A DNA stretch of 64,000 bases. Origin: Providencia zhijiangensis. GTDB taxonomy: Bacteria > Pseudomonadota > Gammaproteobacteria > Enterobacterales > Enterobacteriaceae. Below are positions 9,249 to 20,025 of this stretch, piece after piece. The notes below the pieces were generated by a model. That model saw only the letters and a list, made by a program, of their open reading frames with translations. It was not told the origin of the DNA and did not search any database. The translations under genes were made by a program, and so were the position numbers. The first letter of the stretch is position 1. Every line of letters starts with the position of its first letter. The stretch spans positions 2,976,001 to 3,040,000 of the forward strand of contig NZ_CP135990.1 of assembly GCF_030315915.2 (NCBI RefSeq). The letters run 5' to 3'.

Positions 9249-10616
9249 TTATTCTCTGGAAAACTCATCGGTATTAATCCAATACTCGGAATTTTGCCAA
9301 TCAATAGCAATGCCAATATTATTCTCTCCCACAAATCCGTCCGGTGTAATAAAACAGCCTACTGCACAAATAAGTATTTCATTATAGTAAATTAGTGGGG
9401 TTCTTTCCCTCATCCACGGTGCAACGCACAGCTCTTGCCAAATTTTCTTGCTGCTACGTGAATGATGACGACCAACAATATTTAGCGAGCCTTGCAATCC
9501 AAAGCGAACTGTCACTTTTTCTGTTTCTTGTGGTGGACGGATCTGCCCTTCTCCATCCATCACAACCAGCGTTCCCAGTGATTCAGGTAATAAATAATCC
9601 TCAGGATAATTCCACTGATATTGTTTTCCCATCAGGCTATTAATGCGCTTAACCACCCATAAAGCCCCTTGATAACGGCGAATTTCCACGCCCCCCAAAC
9701 GGCAGATAGGTTCTGCATCCTGCCGAGCAAGTGCCACTTCCTGCCAAATTCGTTCTAATTGATTAAATGGTGGCATAGCAAGATGATGGAGGCCAATCCA
9801 ACGGCGGATCAAGGCGTTACGCTTGGCAGCTGAACACTGGATAAGCCCATCAATATATAATCCACCACGGTAATCAATGATATCATCCAGTGAATCTTGC
9901 AGTAGCTCGTCCAGCAGCGCCTCTTGTTCTGCACATAATGAGGCGCTTCGGGAAACTGCATTCGCAAAATGTGGCCAGCGTTCAGATAATCTTGGCATAA
10001 TATGCAAGCGCAGGAAATTACGATCATATCGGTCGTCTTGATTACTATCATCTTCAACCCAAGGAAGTTGATATTCCGCTCGATAGTTTTCTAATTCATG
10101 GCGAGAAATGACTAATAAAGGTCGTAGTAGAATCGTTTTTCCATTTTTCGCTTGAAAAGGAAGTGACTCTGGCATTGAGGAAAGTCCTGCGGGTCCACTG
10201 CCTCGCTTAAGCGCCAGCATGAATGTTTCAGCTTGATCATCAAGATGCTGAGCCGTCACTAAAATCTCATCTTCAAGTAGCTCATCGCGATATGCCTGAT
10301 AACGTTCAGCTCTTGCTGCTGCTTCAACACCAATCTGAGTGCTGTCTACGGTTACACGCTGGCAAATAAACGGGATATTCCATTGTTGACATAATGAAGC
10401 ACAGTGAGTTTCCCACTTATCCGCTTGAATATTTAAACCATGATGAATATGAATGGCGCGGATTTCTAATGACGGTAATTCACTGATTTTTATCTGATAA
10501 AGAGCATGAAGCAATACCGTGGAGTCGATACCACCACTGAATCCAACCAGAATTTTTCGGTAGCTTCCGATTTTTTCTCGAACTGTTGCGAGAATATGCT
10601 GTGAGGATTTCGCCAT
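9249..10616 (-). CDS. tilS: tRNA(Ile)-lysidine synthase
   Basis: Essential enzyme that attaches lysine to C34 of tRNA-Ile2 (CAU anticodon) with ATP, switching it from Met to Ile decoding. The N-type ATP pyrophosphatase P-loop SGGIDS is at residues 27-32 and the HHG...DDQAET region follows. The C-terminal TilS substrate-binding domains are present. At 455 residues it is somewhat longer than E. coli (432). ATG 10616 has GGGAAG upstream. It follows accA on the same strand, but a terminator lies between. The ldcC and yaeR-type genes that separate them in E. coli are missing. Confidence 0.95.
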   Translation of the reverse strand: MAKSSQHILATVREKIGSYRKILVGFSGGIDSTVLLHALYQIKISELPSLEIRAIHIHHGLNIQADKWETHCASLCQQWNIPFICQRVTVDSTQIGVEAAARAERYQAYRDELLEDEILVTAQHLDDQAETFMLALKRGSGPAGLSSMPESLPFQAKNGKTILLRPLLVISRHELENYRAEYQLPWVEDDSNQDDRYDRNFLRLHIMPRLSERWPHFANAVSRSASLCAEQEALLDELLQDSLDDIIDYRGGLYIDGLIQCSAAKRNALIRRWIGLHHLAMPPFNQLERIWQEVALARQDAEPICRLGGVEIRRYQGALWVVKRINSLMGKQYQWNYPEDYLLPESLGTLVVMDGEGQIRPPQETEKVTVRFGLQGSLNIVGRHHSRSSKKIWQELCVAPWMRERTPLIYYNEILICAVGCFITPDGFVGENNIGIAIDWQNSEYWINTDEFSRE

Positions 10617-10666
10617 TATCTTCCCTTTATTCCACTCACTTCTTAATTCAATATTATATTAAAGAT

Positions 10667-10703
10667 AATAAAAAACGGGAGTTGGCTAAACCGACTCCCG
10701 TTT
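10667..10703 (-). terminator. Intrinsic terminator downstream of accA
   Basis: Imperfect 13-base stem (10673-10685 with 10691-10703) and a 5-base loop; on the minus strand it is followed by six T. It lies between accA and tilS. Confidence 0.85.
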
Positions 10704-10739
10704 CAAAATAGAATGGATTGCACTTAATAGGTTAGCTAA

Positions 10740-11699
10740 TTAGCAGTAACCATATCCCATCAGACGTTGATAACGACGATTTTTCAGTGCTTCTTCATCC
10801 AGAGTTTCTAACTCATTCAAGTCTTGCGTGATTTGTGCTTTCAGAGATTCTGCAATTTCATCGTAGTTACGATGAGCGCCGCCCAGAGGTTCAGGGATCA
10901 CACTATCAATCAGCTTCAGCTCTTTTAAGCGAGGCGCCGTAATACCCATCGCATCAGCCGCTAATGGTGCTTTATCGGCACTTTTCCACAGAATAGATGC
11001 GCAGCCTTCTGGTGAGATAACGGAATAGGTGCTGTATTGCAGCATATTCACTTTATCACCCACACCAATCGCTAATGCTCCACCTGAACCGCCTTCACCG
11101 ATCACAGTACAAACCACTGGAACGGATAAGCGAGACATTTCACGTAAGTTACGCGCAATCGCTTCGGATTGACCGCGCTCTTCTGCACCAACACCCGGAT
11201 ATGCACCCGGAGTATCGATAAACGTAATAATTGGCAGGTTAAAACGCTCAGCCATTTCCATCAGACGCAGTGCTTTTCGGTAGCCTTCTGGTGCTGGCAT
11301 ACCAAAGTTACGGCGAATTTTCTCTTTCGTTTCACGGCCTTTTTGATGGCCAATAACCATCACAGGACGCCCATCTAAACGAGCTAAACCACCAATAATT
11401 GCTTTGTCATCGGCATATGCACGATCACCCGCTAACTCTTGGTAATCTGTAAAAATACGGGAAATGTAGTCCAAAGAGTATGGACGACGTGGGTGACGAG
11501 CGAGTTTAGCAATTTGCCAAGCCCCCAGATCAGAGAAAATCTTACGTGTCAGTTCAACACTTTTTTCACGTAAACGAGCAACCTCTTCATCTAGGTTGAC
11601 TTCTAAGTTGTTATCTTGACGGCTAACTGCAGTTAGGGAATCGATTTTCGCCTCTAATTCAGCAATCGGCTGTTCAAAATCAAGAAAGTCCAGACTCAT
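10740..11699 (-). CDS. accA: Acetyl-CoA carboxylase carboxyltransferase subunit alpha
   Basis: Alpha half of the carboxyltransferase that, with AccD, moves the carboxyl group from biotin to acetyl-CoA to make malonyl-CoA. The 319 residues equal E. coli AccA. A coiled N-terminal region is followed by the crotonase-type fold, with the oxyanion-hole glycine pairs in the [15 protein letters not shown] stretch (about residues 203-217). It begins 12 bases after the dnaE stop, so it is probably cotranscribed with it, as in E. coli. Confidence 0.98.
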   Translation of the reverse strand: MSLDFLDFEQPIAELEAKIDSLTAVSRQDNNLEVNLDEEVARLREKSVELTRKIFSDLGAWQIAKLARHPRRPYSLDYISRIFTDYQELAGDRAYADDKAIIGGLARLDGRPVMVIGHQKGRETKEKIRRNFGMPAPEGYRKALRLMEMAERFNLPIITFIDTPGAYPGVGAEERGQSEAIARNLREMSRLSVPVVCTVIGEGGSGGALAIGVGDKVNMLQYSTYSVISPEGCASILWKSADKAPLAADAMGITAPRLKELKLIDSVIPEPLGGAHRNYDEIAESLKAQITQDLNELETLDEEALKNRRYQRLMGYGYC

Positions 11700-11711
11700 A
11701 ATATTCCTATT

Positions 11712-14700
11712 TTAGTCAAATTCTAATTCTACCTGCTCACTACCCAGCAGAGTTCGAAGGTCGTTCAGAAGGGGATCCACGGGTGTTACACGCCAAACAA
11801 CGCCAAACTTAAGCTTAGCTCTGGCATCATCCTTCTGATAATACAAGTGAACCGGTATCGTGCCTGAACGGTGAGGTTCAAGCGCATTACGAAGCCGATT
11901 CAGTAATTGATCGTTAATCTGTTTATCGGACAGTGAAATTGCAAGGCCGCGCGCATACTTTTCCCTTGCTTCGCCGATATCCATCAATTCGCGCACTGTC
12001 ATTTTATTACCACCATTGAAATCATCAAAGCTGACCTGACCGGTGGCAATTAAAATATTGTCTTTTTCCAACATATGTTGGTATTTATCCAGCGCATCTG
12101 AAAATAACATAATATCCAGACGACCGGAACGATCATCGAGCGTGCAAATCCCAATTCGGTTTCCACGTTTGGTTGTGATCACTTTGGCAGAGAGCACTAA
12201 ACCTACCACAGTTGTCACTTGACCACGAGGGGTTGGGTTCACATCTTTCAATCTCAAACCATTTGTATAACGCTCTATCTCACTTAAGTATCGCGTTATT
12301 GGGTGACCTGTCAAATAGAGACCCAACGTTTCGCGCTCACCTTCTAGCACGACTTGCTCAGGCCACTTCGGCACACTCGCGTAAGAACTTTCAACCTGCT
12401 CTGGCGCTTCGGCAAGCACCCCAAACATATCCCCTTGCCCGATAGCTTCTGCTTTCGCATGCTGATCTGCCGCTTTTAATGCGTCTTCAAGGGATGACAT
12501 CAAGGCTGCTCGGTGAGGACCTAAATGATCGAATGCCCCTGCCATGATCAGCTTTTCCATCACGCGGCGGTTGATCTTTTTAATATCCACGCGAGCACAA
12601 AGATCGAAAATTTCTTTAAAGATCCCACCTTGTTGGCGAGCTTCAATAATCGCTTCGATTGGCCCTTCACCAACGCCCTTAATTGCGCCGATGCCGTAAA
12701 CTATCTCACCTTCATCATTCACATGGAAGTGATATAACCCACTATTGATATCTGGTGGCAATACTTTCAAGCCCATACGCCAACATTCATCGACCAGCCC
12801 GACTACTTTTTCCGTGTTATCCATATCCGCAGTCATTACTGCAGCCATAAATTCAGCCGGATAGTGGGCTTTTAGCCATAATGTTTGGTACGAAACCAGC
12901 GCATAGGCCGCGGAGTGTGATTTGTTAAATCCATAACCAGCGAATTTCTCCACCAAGTCAAAGATTTTCATCGACAATTCGCCATCTACCCCGTTTTTGA
13001 TGGAACCTTCTTCAAAAACAGAGCGCTGTTTTGCCATCTCTTCAGGTTTCTTTTTACCCATCGCACGACGCAACATATCCGCGCCACCGAGGGTATAGCC
13101 TGCTAAAACCTGAGCAATCTGCATAACCTGTTCTTGGTATAGGATAATACCATAAGTTGGCTCTAGAACAGGTTTTAATGATTCGTGCTGCCAATTTACA
13201 TCAGGATATGAGATCTCTTCGCGACCATGTTTACGGTCGATAAAGTTATCTACCATCCCCGATTGCAGCGGGCCTGGGCGGAATAGCGCCACCAGAGCGA
13301 TCATATCTTCAAAACAGTCCGGTTGCAGACGTTTAATCAGATCCTTCATTCCTCGGGATTCTAATTGGAATACCGCCGTGGTTTCCGAGCGCTGCAACAT
13401 ATCGAAGCTTTTCTTATCCTGTAAAGGAATAGCTGCAATATCAATCGGTTCTAAATTTTTCTTGGCTCGACGGGCATTGATCATCTCCAATGCCCAGTTA
13501 ATAATGGTTAGCGTACGCAGACCTAAGAAGTCGAATTTTACCAAGCCAGCATATTCGACATCGTTCTTATCGAATTGTGTAACGGGGTTATTACCTTCAG
13601 CATCGCAATAGAGCGGCGCAAAATCCGTAATTTTAGTTGGTGCAATAACTACCCCACCGGCGTGCTTACCGGCGTTACGCGTTACCCCTTCAAGCTTACG
13701 CGCCATATCGATTAGCGCTTTAACCTCTTCATCTGCTTCATAAATTTCAGGCAGCTGCGGTTCTGCTTCAAAGGCTTTTTCAAGGGTCATTCCCGGATCA
13801 GGGGGAACCAGTTTAGAAATTCGGTCAACGAAACCGTAAGGGTGACCCAGTACACGTCCCACGTCACGAATAACGGCTTTTGCAGCCATCGTACCAAAGG
13901 TAATAATCTGGGATACCGCGTCCCGCCCATACATTTGAGCAACGTGATCAATAACTTGGTCGCGTTTTTCCATACAGAAGTCAACGTCGAAGTCTGGCAT
14001 TGATACCCGCTCTGGGTTCAAGAAACGCTCAAACAGTAGGTCAAGTTCAAGTGGGTCTAGGTCAGTGATTTTTAGAGCATAGGCCACTAAAGAACCCGCA
14101 CCTGAGCCTCGTCCCGGACCAACAGGGACGCCGTTATCTTTCGACCACTGGATAAACTCCATCACGATCAAGAAGTAGCCAGGGAACCCCATTTGGTTGA
14201 TAACGTTGAGTTCGATTTCCAAACGTTCATCATATTCAGGGCGTCTTTCTGCTCGAACTTTTTCATCTGGGAATAGGAATTTGAGGCGCTCTTCCAGACC
14301 TTCTTTTGAACGCATGACCAGAAAGTCTTCCGTTTCCATATCCCCTGTTGGGAATTTCGGTAGGAAATATTCACCAAGACGAATAGTGACGTTACAGCGC
14401 TTAGCAATCTCTACACTGTTTTCTAATGCTTCAGGGATGTCGGCAAACAGCTCGCACATCTCTTCTTCAGTACGTAAGTATTGCTGAGGACTATAATTTT
14501 TTGGACGCTTCGGATCGGCTAACGTGAATCCATCATGAATCGCGACACGAATTTCATGGGCATCAAAATCACTGCTTTCAATGAAACAGACATCGTTGGT
14601 TGCCACAACAGGCAGGCCACGCTGAGTTGCTAACTCGACAGCGGCATGTAGGTAGCTCTCTTCATCAGGTCGCCCAGTACGAATAAGCTCAAGATAGTAA

Positions 14701-15194
14701 GCATCTGGAAAATGGGTTTGATAAAACTCAAGGCTTTCATCCACTAACGCTTGATTGCCGCGCAGTAAAAATTGCCCCACATCTCCTTTTCGCCCGCCTG
14801 ATAATAGGATTAAACCTTCTTTATGTTTGACAAGCCAATCCCGGTGAATCGTTGGGCCAATGGCGCCATAGCCTTTTTGGTATGCTTCGGAGATGAGTAA
14901 GGTGAGATTTTGATAGCCTTCGTTGTTGCGAGCTAGAACCGTTAAATGTGCAACCTCATCACCAAGTTGCTCACTTTCCATATAAAAATCAGCCCCAATG
15001 ATTGGCTTGATACCCGCACCATGAGCCGCACCATAAAACTTCACTAACCCACAAAGGTTAGTAAAATCCGTGATGGCAAATGCAGGCATGCCCATGGCGG
15101 CGACTTTTTTCACTAATGGGCCGGTTTTTGCCAGCCCATCAATCATGGAGTAGTCACTGTGAACACGTAGATGAATAAAACGAGGAGAAGCCAT
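11712..15194 (-). CDS. dnaE: DNA polymerase III subunit alpha
   Basis: Catalytic subunit of the replicative polymerase. The 1160 residues equal E. coli DnaE. Domains in order: PHP (starts [17 protein letters not shown]), palm with the catalytic PDFDVDFC aspartates near 401-403, fingers, helix-hairpin-helix, OB fold (about 990-1070) and a C-terminal domain ending in LEFD. A beta-clamp-binding motif is expected near residue 920 (GQGDMFG is visible in that area). It lies in the lpxB-rnhB-dnaE-accA run with short gaps. Confidence 0.99.
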   Translation of the reverse strand: MASPRFIHLRVHSDYSMIDGLAKTGPLVKKVAAMGMPAFAITDFTNLCGLVKFYGAAHGAGIKPIIGADFYMESEQLGDEVAHLTVLARNNEGYQNLTLLISEAYQKGYGAIGPTIHRDWLVKHKEGLILLSGGRKGDVGQFLLRGNQALVDESLEFYQTHFPDAYYLELIRTGRPDEESYLHAAVELATQRGLPVVATNDVCFIESSDFDAHEIRVAIHDGFTLADPKRPKNYSPQQYLRTEEEMCELFADIPEALENSVEIAKRCNVTIRLGEYFLPKFPTGDMETEDFLVMRSKEGLEERLKFLFPDEKVRAERRPEYDERLEIELNVINQMGFPGYFLIVMEFIQWSKDNGVPVGPGRGSGAGSLVAYALKITDLDPLELDLLFERFLNPERVSMPDFDVDFCMEKRDQVIDHVAQMYGRDAVSQIITFGTMAAKAVIRDVGRVLGHPYGFVDRISKLVPPDPGMTLEKAFEAEPQLPEIYEADEEVKALIDMARKLEGVTRNAGKHAGGVVIAPTKITDFAPLYCDAEGNNPVTQFDKNDVEYAGLVKFDFLGLRTLTIINWALEMINARRAKKNLEPIDIAAIPLQDKKSFDMLQRSETTAVFQLESRGMKDLIKRLQPDCFEDMIALVALFRPGPLQSGMVDNFIDRKHGREEISYPDVNWQHESLKPVLEPTYGIILYQEQVMQIAQVLAGYTLGGADMLRRAMGKKKPEEMAKQRSVFEEGSIKNGVDGELSMKIFDLVEKFAGYGFNKSHSAAYALVSYQTLWLKAHYPAEFMAAVMTADMDNTEKVVGLVDECWRMGLKVLPPDINSGLYHFHVNDEGEIVYGIGAIKGVGEGPIEAIIEARQQGGIFKEIFDLCARVDIKKINRRVMEKLIMAGAFDHLGPHRAALMSSLEDALKAADQHAKAEAIGQGDMFGVLAEAPEQVESSYASVPKWPEQVVLEGERETLGLYLTGHPITRYLSEIERYTNGLRLKDVNPTPRGQVTTVVGLVLSAKVITTKRGNRIGICTLDDRSGRLDIMLFSDALDKYQHMLEKDNILIATGQVSFDDFNGGNKMTVRELMDIGEAREKYARGLAISLSDKQINDQLLNRLRNALEPHRSGTIPVHLYYQKDDARAKLKFGVVWRVTPVDPLLNDLRTLLGSEQVELEFD

Positions 15195-15223
15195 TAACCT
15201 TATACCTATTTTTCTTATGCCGA

Positions 15224-15814
15224 CTATTTAATGTCTAACGCACGTCTTACAGGCGCGAAGCTTTTACGGTGAAACTCGGTAGCGCCAAACTCAGCTAATT
15301 TTTCTAAATGATACGCTGTGGGATAGCCTTTGTGTTTCGCAAAACCATATTCAGGGAAAGCTTTATCAAGCTCGACCATTTCTCTGTCTCTGACCACTTT
15401 CGCCAGAATGGATGCAGCGCTGATCTCTTGGACTAAACTATCACCTTTAACAACGGCCTGTGATGGCATGGTCAGTTTAGGGCAGCGGTTACCATCGACT
15501 AAAACGAACTCTGGTTGAATGGAAAGGCCTTCTACCGCTCTTTGCATAGCTAACATTGTGGCATGCAATATATTCAATTGATCGATTTCTTCTGGTTCTG
15601 CGCGGCCAATACACCAACACAGCGCTTTTTCTTTGATCTCATCGAACAGCTTTTCACGCTTTTTTTCGCTCAGTTTTTTTGAGTCCGCAAGCCCTTCAAT
15701 CGGATTGTTGGGGTCTAAAATCACAGCAGCGGTCACGACGGCACCGACAAGCGGTCCACGTCCCACTTCATCAACGCCAGCAATTAAGTTGGCTTTTGGG
15801 TATATAAATTCCAT
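15224..15814 (-). CDS. rnhB: Ribonuclease HII
   Basis: Removes ribonucleotides misincorporated in DNA and the RNA of RNA-DNA hybrids. The catalytic signature [13 protein letters not shown] carries Asp15 and Glu16; further conserved blocks are [11 protein letters not shown] and KVVRDREM. 196 residues, near the E. coli 198. The start codon overlaps the lpxB stop by one base (TAATG), a sign of coupled translation. Confidence 0.98.
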   Translation of the reverse strand: MEFIYPKANLIAGVDEVGRGPLVGAVVTAAVILDPNNPIEGLADSKKLSEKKREKLFDEIKEKALCWCIGRAEPEEIDQLNILHATMLAMQRAVEGLSIQPEFVLVDGNRCPKLTMPSQAVVKGDSLVQEISAASILAKVVRDREMVELDKAFPEYGFAKHKGYPTAYHLEKLAEFGATEFHRKSFAPVRRALDIK

Positions 15815-16968
15815 TATTTTCTAACCAAATCTAATACAGCATCAGCGGCTTGTTGGTCTGCATCACAACGAATCAGTTGATGCAATTGTAAGAAAGTTTC
15901 CTTCAGCGCATCGACTTGCTCTCCGCCTTCCAACAATGGAAGTAACTGGTCTGCAAGTTGCTGTGGCTGGCACTCTTCTTGGAGTAATTCTTTCACGATT
16001 TCTTTCCCTGCCAATAAATTTGGCAAAGAAACATAAGGCGTTTTGACTAAGCGCTTGGCAAGCCAGAATGTGAAGGGCTTCATGCGATAACCCACTACCA
16101 TTGGGCATTTGGTTAGCATACATTCTAAGGCAGCAGTGCCCGAAGCGAGTAATGTCGCATCTGCTGCGGTCATTGCATCACGAGCCTGTCCATCCAGAAT
16201 ATGGACATTCAACTCTGGAGCAACCTGTTGTTTTATCTCATCGAATTGCTGGCGTCGTTTCTGATTTACCAAAGGCACTACAATATGTAGATCGGTAAAG
16301 TGGCTACTTAATAGTGTAGCGGTTTTTAAGAAATCAGCACTGAGCATTTCGACTTCAGAATGGCGGCTTCCCGGTAACAATGCTAAACATTTTGCAGTCG
16401 TGGGGATATTTAAACGCTCACGCGCAGCCTGTTTATCAGGATTTAAGGGGATTGAGTCTGCCATAGTGTGCCCGATAAAACGGCAAGGGACATCAAAACG
16501 GTCATAAAATGCTTTCTCAAACGGGAGAAATGCCAAGACTAAATTTGTGGAACGACCAATTTTGAATACGCGTTTTTGGCGCCATGCCCATACCGATGGG
16601 CTGACATAATGGATAGTTTTGATACCTTTTGATTTTAAACGACCTTCAAGGGTGATATTAAAATCAGGCGCGTCAATACCAACAAATACATCAGGTTGTA
16701 ACTCAGTAAAACGCTGAGTTAGATCTTTACGGATGGATAATAAACGCGGTAAACGACCGAGGACTTCAACAATCCCCATGACGGCGAGCTCTTCCATTTC
16801 ATACCAAGCTTCACAACCTTCTGCTTGCATGAGTGGGCCAGCAACACCAACAAAACGGGCATTGGGAATTTGTTGTTTTAAAGCGCGGATGAGCCCAGCG
16901 CCTAAGATATCACCAGAGGTTTCTCCGGCAACAAGGCCAATAGTAAGTGGGCGGTTGCTATTCACCAA
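15814..16968 (-). CDS. lpxB: Lipid-A-disaccharide synthase
   Basis: GT19 glycosyltransferase that joins UDP-2,3-diacylglucosamine and lipid X at the inner face of the inner membrane. The N-terminal signature [17 protein letters not shown] and the C-terminal GSRHSEVE and [11 protein letters not shown] blocks are typical. 384 residues (E. coli 382). It continues the lipid A run from lpxA and ends in the TAATG overlap with rnhB. Confidence 0.98.
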   Translation of the reverse strand: MVNSNRPLTIGLVAGETSGDILGAGLIRALKQQIPNARFVGVAGPLMQAEGCEAWYEMEELAVMGIVEVLGRLPRLLSIRKDLTQRFTELQPDVFVGIDAPDFNITLEGRLKSKGIKTIHYVSPSVWAWRQKRVFKIGRSTNLVLAFLPFEKAFYDRFDVPCRFIGHTMADSIPLNPDKQAARERLNIPTTAKCLALLPGSRHSEVEMLSADFLKTATLLSSHFTDLHIVVPLVNQKRRQQFDEIKQQVAPELNVHILDGQARDAMTAADATLLASGTAALECMLTKCPMVVGYRMKPFTFWLAKRLVKTPYVSLPNLLAGKEIVKELLQEECQPQQLADQLLPLLEGGEQVDALKETFLQLHQLIRCDADQQAADAVLDLVRK

Positions 16969-17020
16969 AATTCGCTCCTTATTAAAGGCCTTTTCTTGTG
17001 TTCATCTACAGCAGCAAAAG

Positions 17021-17818
17021 TTAACGAATAATTCCGCGCTTAGATTGTGCTGAGTCTTCTAAGAAATCACTAAATACTTTGACGTGTTCGTCAGTTTTTG
17101 CCATTTCAGCAATTTCTTCACGTGCTTCTTCTAAAGATTTCCCTGAACGATATAACGTTTTGTAAGCGTTACGAATAGCGTGCAGAGATTCTTTTTCAAA
17201 ACCACGGCGTTTTAAACCTTCAAGGTTTAAACCAAATGGAGTTGCATGGTTGCCCTGTGCAATAACGTATGGAGGTACGTCTTGTGCAACACCAGAGCAT
17301 CCACCGACCATTACGTGCGCACCAATCTGACAGAATTGATGCACCGCAGTCATACCACCAATAATAGCGAAATCACCAAGAGTGACGTGACCACCTAACG
17401 TTCCGTTATTCGCGATAATACAGCGGTTACCAATGATGCAGTCATGCGCAATATGGACGTTAACCATCAGTAAATTATCATTACCAATTTTAGTTAGATC
17501 GCCACCTTGTGTGGTTCCACGGTGGATAGTCACACTTTCACGGATGCGGTTACGGTCGCCAATCTCAACGCGAGTTGGCTCACCTTGGTATTTCAGGTCT
17601 TGGTTAATTTCACCAATCGAAGCAAATTGAAAAATAACGTTGTCACGACCAATTTTCGTGTGTCCGTTGACAACAACGTGAGATTTCAGCTCAGTACCTT
17701 CACCAATTTCAACATTAGCGCCGATATAGCAAAAAGGACCAATGCGAACATTGGCACCAATAATAGCTCCATCTTCTACAATAGATGAGGGATGAACATA
17801 GGCAGTTTTGTCAATCAT
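17021..17818 (-). CDS. lpxA: UDP-N-acetylglucosamine O-acyltransferase
   Basis: First committed lipid A step: transfers 3-hydroxyacyl from ACP to the 3-OH of UDP-GlcNAc. A left-handed beta-helix of hexapeptide repeats fills the first two thirds; the catalytic-His region is [16 protein letters not shown] (near residues 122-137). The start ATG 17818 gives 265 residues and the N-terminus [10 protein letters not shown], as in E. coli; a start four codons upstream overlaps fabZ. One base separates it from the fabZ stop. Confidence 0.98.
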   Translation of the reverse strand: MIDKTAYVHPSSIVEDGAIIGANVRIGPFCYIGANVEIGEGTELKSHVVVNGHTKIGRDNVIFQFASIGEINQDLKYQGEPTRVEIGDRNRIRESVTIHRGTTQGGDLTKIGNDNLLMVNVHIAHDCIIGNRCIIANNGTLGGHVTLGDFAIIGGMTAVHQFCQIGAHVMVGGCSGVAQDVPPYVIAQGNHATPFGLNLEGLKRRGFEKESLHAIRNAYKTLYRSGKSLEEAREEIAEMAKTDEHVKVFSDFLEDSAQSKRGIIR

Positions 17819-17819
17819 A

Positions 17820-18272
17820 TCAGACCTCACGACGACGGGCGCACATCATTTCTGCTTCGCAGGCCACTTCTCCATCAACTTTTGCAACACCTTTAAAACG
17901 TGCAACACCGCGACGTTCTTTGATAAATTCAACTTCCAGGATCATTTGGTCTCCTGGCAGAACGGGACGTTTAAAGCGTGCGTTATCAATCGCTGCAAAA
18001 TAATACAATTCGCCAGGTTCAAGTTTGCCTACGCTTTTAAACGCAAGGATACCCGTAGCCTGAGCCATTGCTTCTAAAATTAAAACACCCGGGAAAATTG
18101 GTTTGCTAGGGAAATGTCCCTGAAAGAATGGCTCGTTAAAAGAGACGTTCTTTACCGCGCGCAAAGATTTACCTTCTTCAAAATCCAATACACGGTCAAC
18201 CAAAAGGAATGGGTAACGGTGCGGAAGTAGTTCTAAGATTTCTTCTATATTCAGAGTATGATTATCACTCAT
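17820..18272 (-). CDS. fabZ: 3-hydroxyacyl-ACP dehydratase
   Basis: Hot-dog-fold dehydratase of fatty acid elongation that competes with LpxA and LpxD for 3-hydroxyacyl-ACP and so balances phospholipid against lipid A. The catalytic histidine is at 53 ([11 protein letters not shown]) and the catalytic glutamate at 67 (ILEAMAQ). 150 residues. It lies between lpxD and lpxA, as in most enterobacteria. Confidence 0.98.
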   Translation of the reverse strand: MSDNHTLNIEEILELLPHRYPFLLVDRVLDFEEGKSLRAVKNVSFNEPFFQGHFPSKPIFPGVLILEAMAQATGILAFKSVGKLEPGELYYFAAIDNARFKRPVLPGDQMILEVEFIKERRGVARFKGVAKVDGEVACEAEMMCARRREV

Positions 18273-18402
18273 CGAAATACTCTTCCTGTCTATTAATACT
18301 ATCTAATTAATGAATCGGCCCGCTTTAACTCAAGGGTGAGTTAACAGGCAGGCCGGAAAAAACGTAACTCAAGAAACTATTTTAGCTTGAATTACCAAAT
18401 AA

Positions 18403-19440
18403 TTACTGATTTTTTTGATTTTGGCTATCTAATTCACGTTCAAGTGTCTTTAGACGCTTATTCATCTCATTGATGCTTAAGACTAAAGCCGCGGTTTTAC
18501 GCCATGCTTTATTCGGCTGTAAAGGAATACCGGAAGAGTAAACTCCTGGCTCAGTAATTGGTCGCATGACCATTCCCATACCTGTTACGGTAACCTTGTC
18601 ACAGATTTCCATATGACCATTGATAACACTGGCTCCGCCAATCATACAATAGCGACCGATTTTTAAACTACCAGCCATGATGACGCCACCCGCAACTGCG
18701 GTATTATCGCCTATTGTTACATTGTGCGCAATTTGGCATTGGTTATCGATGATAACGCCATTACCAATGACTGTGTTATCTAATGCGCCACGGTCAATTG
18801 TTGTACACGCGCCGATCTCAACACGAGACCCGATGATCACGGTACCTAATTGTGGGATCTTGATCCAATTACCACGATCGTTGGCATAACCAAAGCCATC
18901 AGAACCGATCACTGTACCTGACTGGATCAAGCAACTTTCACCAATCTCAACATGATGGTAAACACTGACATTCGCCCATAAACGAGTGCCTGCACCAATG
19001 CGGGTATTTTTACCAATAAAACAACCTGCACCAATCACAACGTTATCGCCTAGCACAACGCCACTTTCGATAACAGCATTCGCGCCAATTGCAACATTCT
19101 GGCCAAGCTGGGCATCATCAGCGATAACCGCTGACGCATGGATATTCTCAGCAGGAGCTGGAGTGGTATCCATAATTTGCGCCATATGCGCATAAGCAAG
19201 ATAAGGATTATCTACAACCAGTGCAGCAACCTTACAAGCACTCAGATCTTTTTCAGTTAATACCACAGCAGCAGCTTGGCAATCTGCCAACTTATCGCTG
19301 TAACGGCTATCAGATAAAAAAGTAATCTGCTGATTGTTCGCTGAATACATCGGTGCAATACCGGTGATGACGATATCGCCATCACCGTGTAACTGTGCAT
19401 TCAACTGCTGAGCGAGGTCAGCTAATCGAATTGAAGACAT
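18403..19440 (-). CDS. lpxD: UDP-3-O-(3-hydroxyacyl)glucosamine N-acyltransferase
   Basis: Third step of lipid A synthesis: N-acylation of the glucosamine. The N-terminal uridine-binding domain (to about 100) precedes a long hexapeptide-repeat beta-helix; the active-site stretch is [18 protein letters not shown]. The C-terminal helix ends in a polar tail. 345 residues (E. coli 341). The stop of skp lies three bases before its start. Confidence 0.98.
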   Translation of the reverse strand: MSSIRLADLAQQLNAQLHGDGDIVITGIAPMYSANNQQITFLSDSRYSDKLADCQAAAVVLTEKDLSACKVAALVVDNPYLAYAHMAQIMDTTPAPAENIHASAVIADDAQLGQNVAIGANAVIESGVVLGDNVVIGAGCFIGKNTRIGAGTRLWANVSVYHHVEIGESCLIQSGTVIGSDGFGYANDRGNWIKIPQLGTVIIGSRVEIGACTTIDRGALDNTVIGNGVIIDNQCQIAHNVTIGDNTAVAGGVIMAGSLKIGRYCMIGGASVINGHMEICDKVTVTGMGMVMRPITEPGVYSSGIPLQPNKAWRKTAALVLSINEMNKRLKTLERELDSQNQKNQ

Positions 19441-19443
19441 CTA

Positions 19444-19938
19444 TTATTTAACCTGTTTTTGAACCTGACTGGTGATATCGATACCATCTTTTGCATACGC
19501 AACCGCGTTTGCATCGATAACAACGTCATAGCCTTCTTTCGCTGCAACAGATTTAATAGAATCTTGGATACGGCTCAGGATCTTATTACGCTCTTCAGCT
19601 TGACGACGACGGTTGTCTTCTTCAAATTTTTGAGCTTTCTCAGCGAACTGGTCACGTTTAGTGATTAATTCTTTTTCCTGCTTTTCACGATCGCTAGTGC
19701 TCATAGTCGCACCGTCACGACGCAGTTTTTCTACGCGTGATTGCAGATCTTTTTCCAGATTCTGCAGTTCAGTAGCACGGCTTTTGAATTCACTCTCAAG
19801 CTGTTTAGCAACGGCTTCACGAGCAGGCATGTTTTGGAAAACTTCGCCAACATTCACGATAGCGATTTTTTCAGCATACGCACCCGCAGACATTGCTAAA
19901 GCAATACTCACACCCGCTGCACACAACAATTTTTTCAC
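19444..19938 (-). CDS. skp: Periplasmic chaperone Skp (OmpH)
   Basis: Trimeric 'jellyfish' chaperone that carries unfolded outer-membrane proteins to the BAM complex. The signal peptide ends at AYA before EKIAIVNV; the mature protein is mostly heptad-like charged helices (about 45-130) that form the tentacles. 164 residues. It lies directly downstream of bamA, whose product receives its cargo. Confidence 0.97.
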   Translation of the reverse strand: MKKLLCAAGVSIALAMSAGAYAEKIAIVNVGEVFQNMPAREAVAKQLESEFKSRATELQNLEKDLQSRVEKLRRDGATMSTSDREKQEKELITKRDQFAEKAQKFEEDNRRRQAEERNKILSRIQDSIKSVAAKEGYDVVIDANAVAYAKDGIDITSQVQKQVK

Positions 19939-20025
19939 ACTAAACTCCTTAACCCATTCTTATGGCTGGAAATTTTGGTAGCCCTCATTATTTTATGAGG
20001 GCTGATTTCGATAGAGACTGAATTA

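Noticed and set aside
15814-15816. Possible frameshift between lpxB and rnhB
   Set aside because: The TAATG overlap is a normal coupled stop-start; both proteins are full length.
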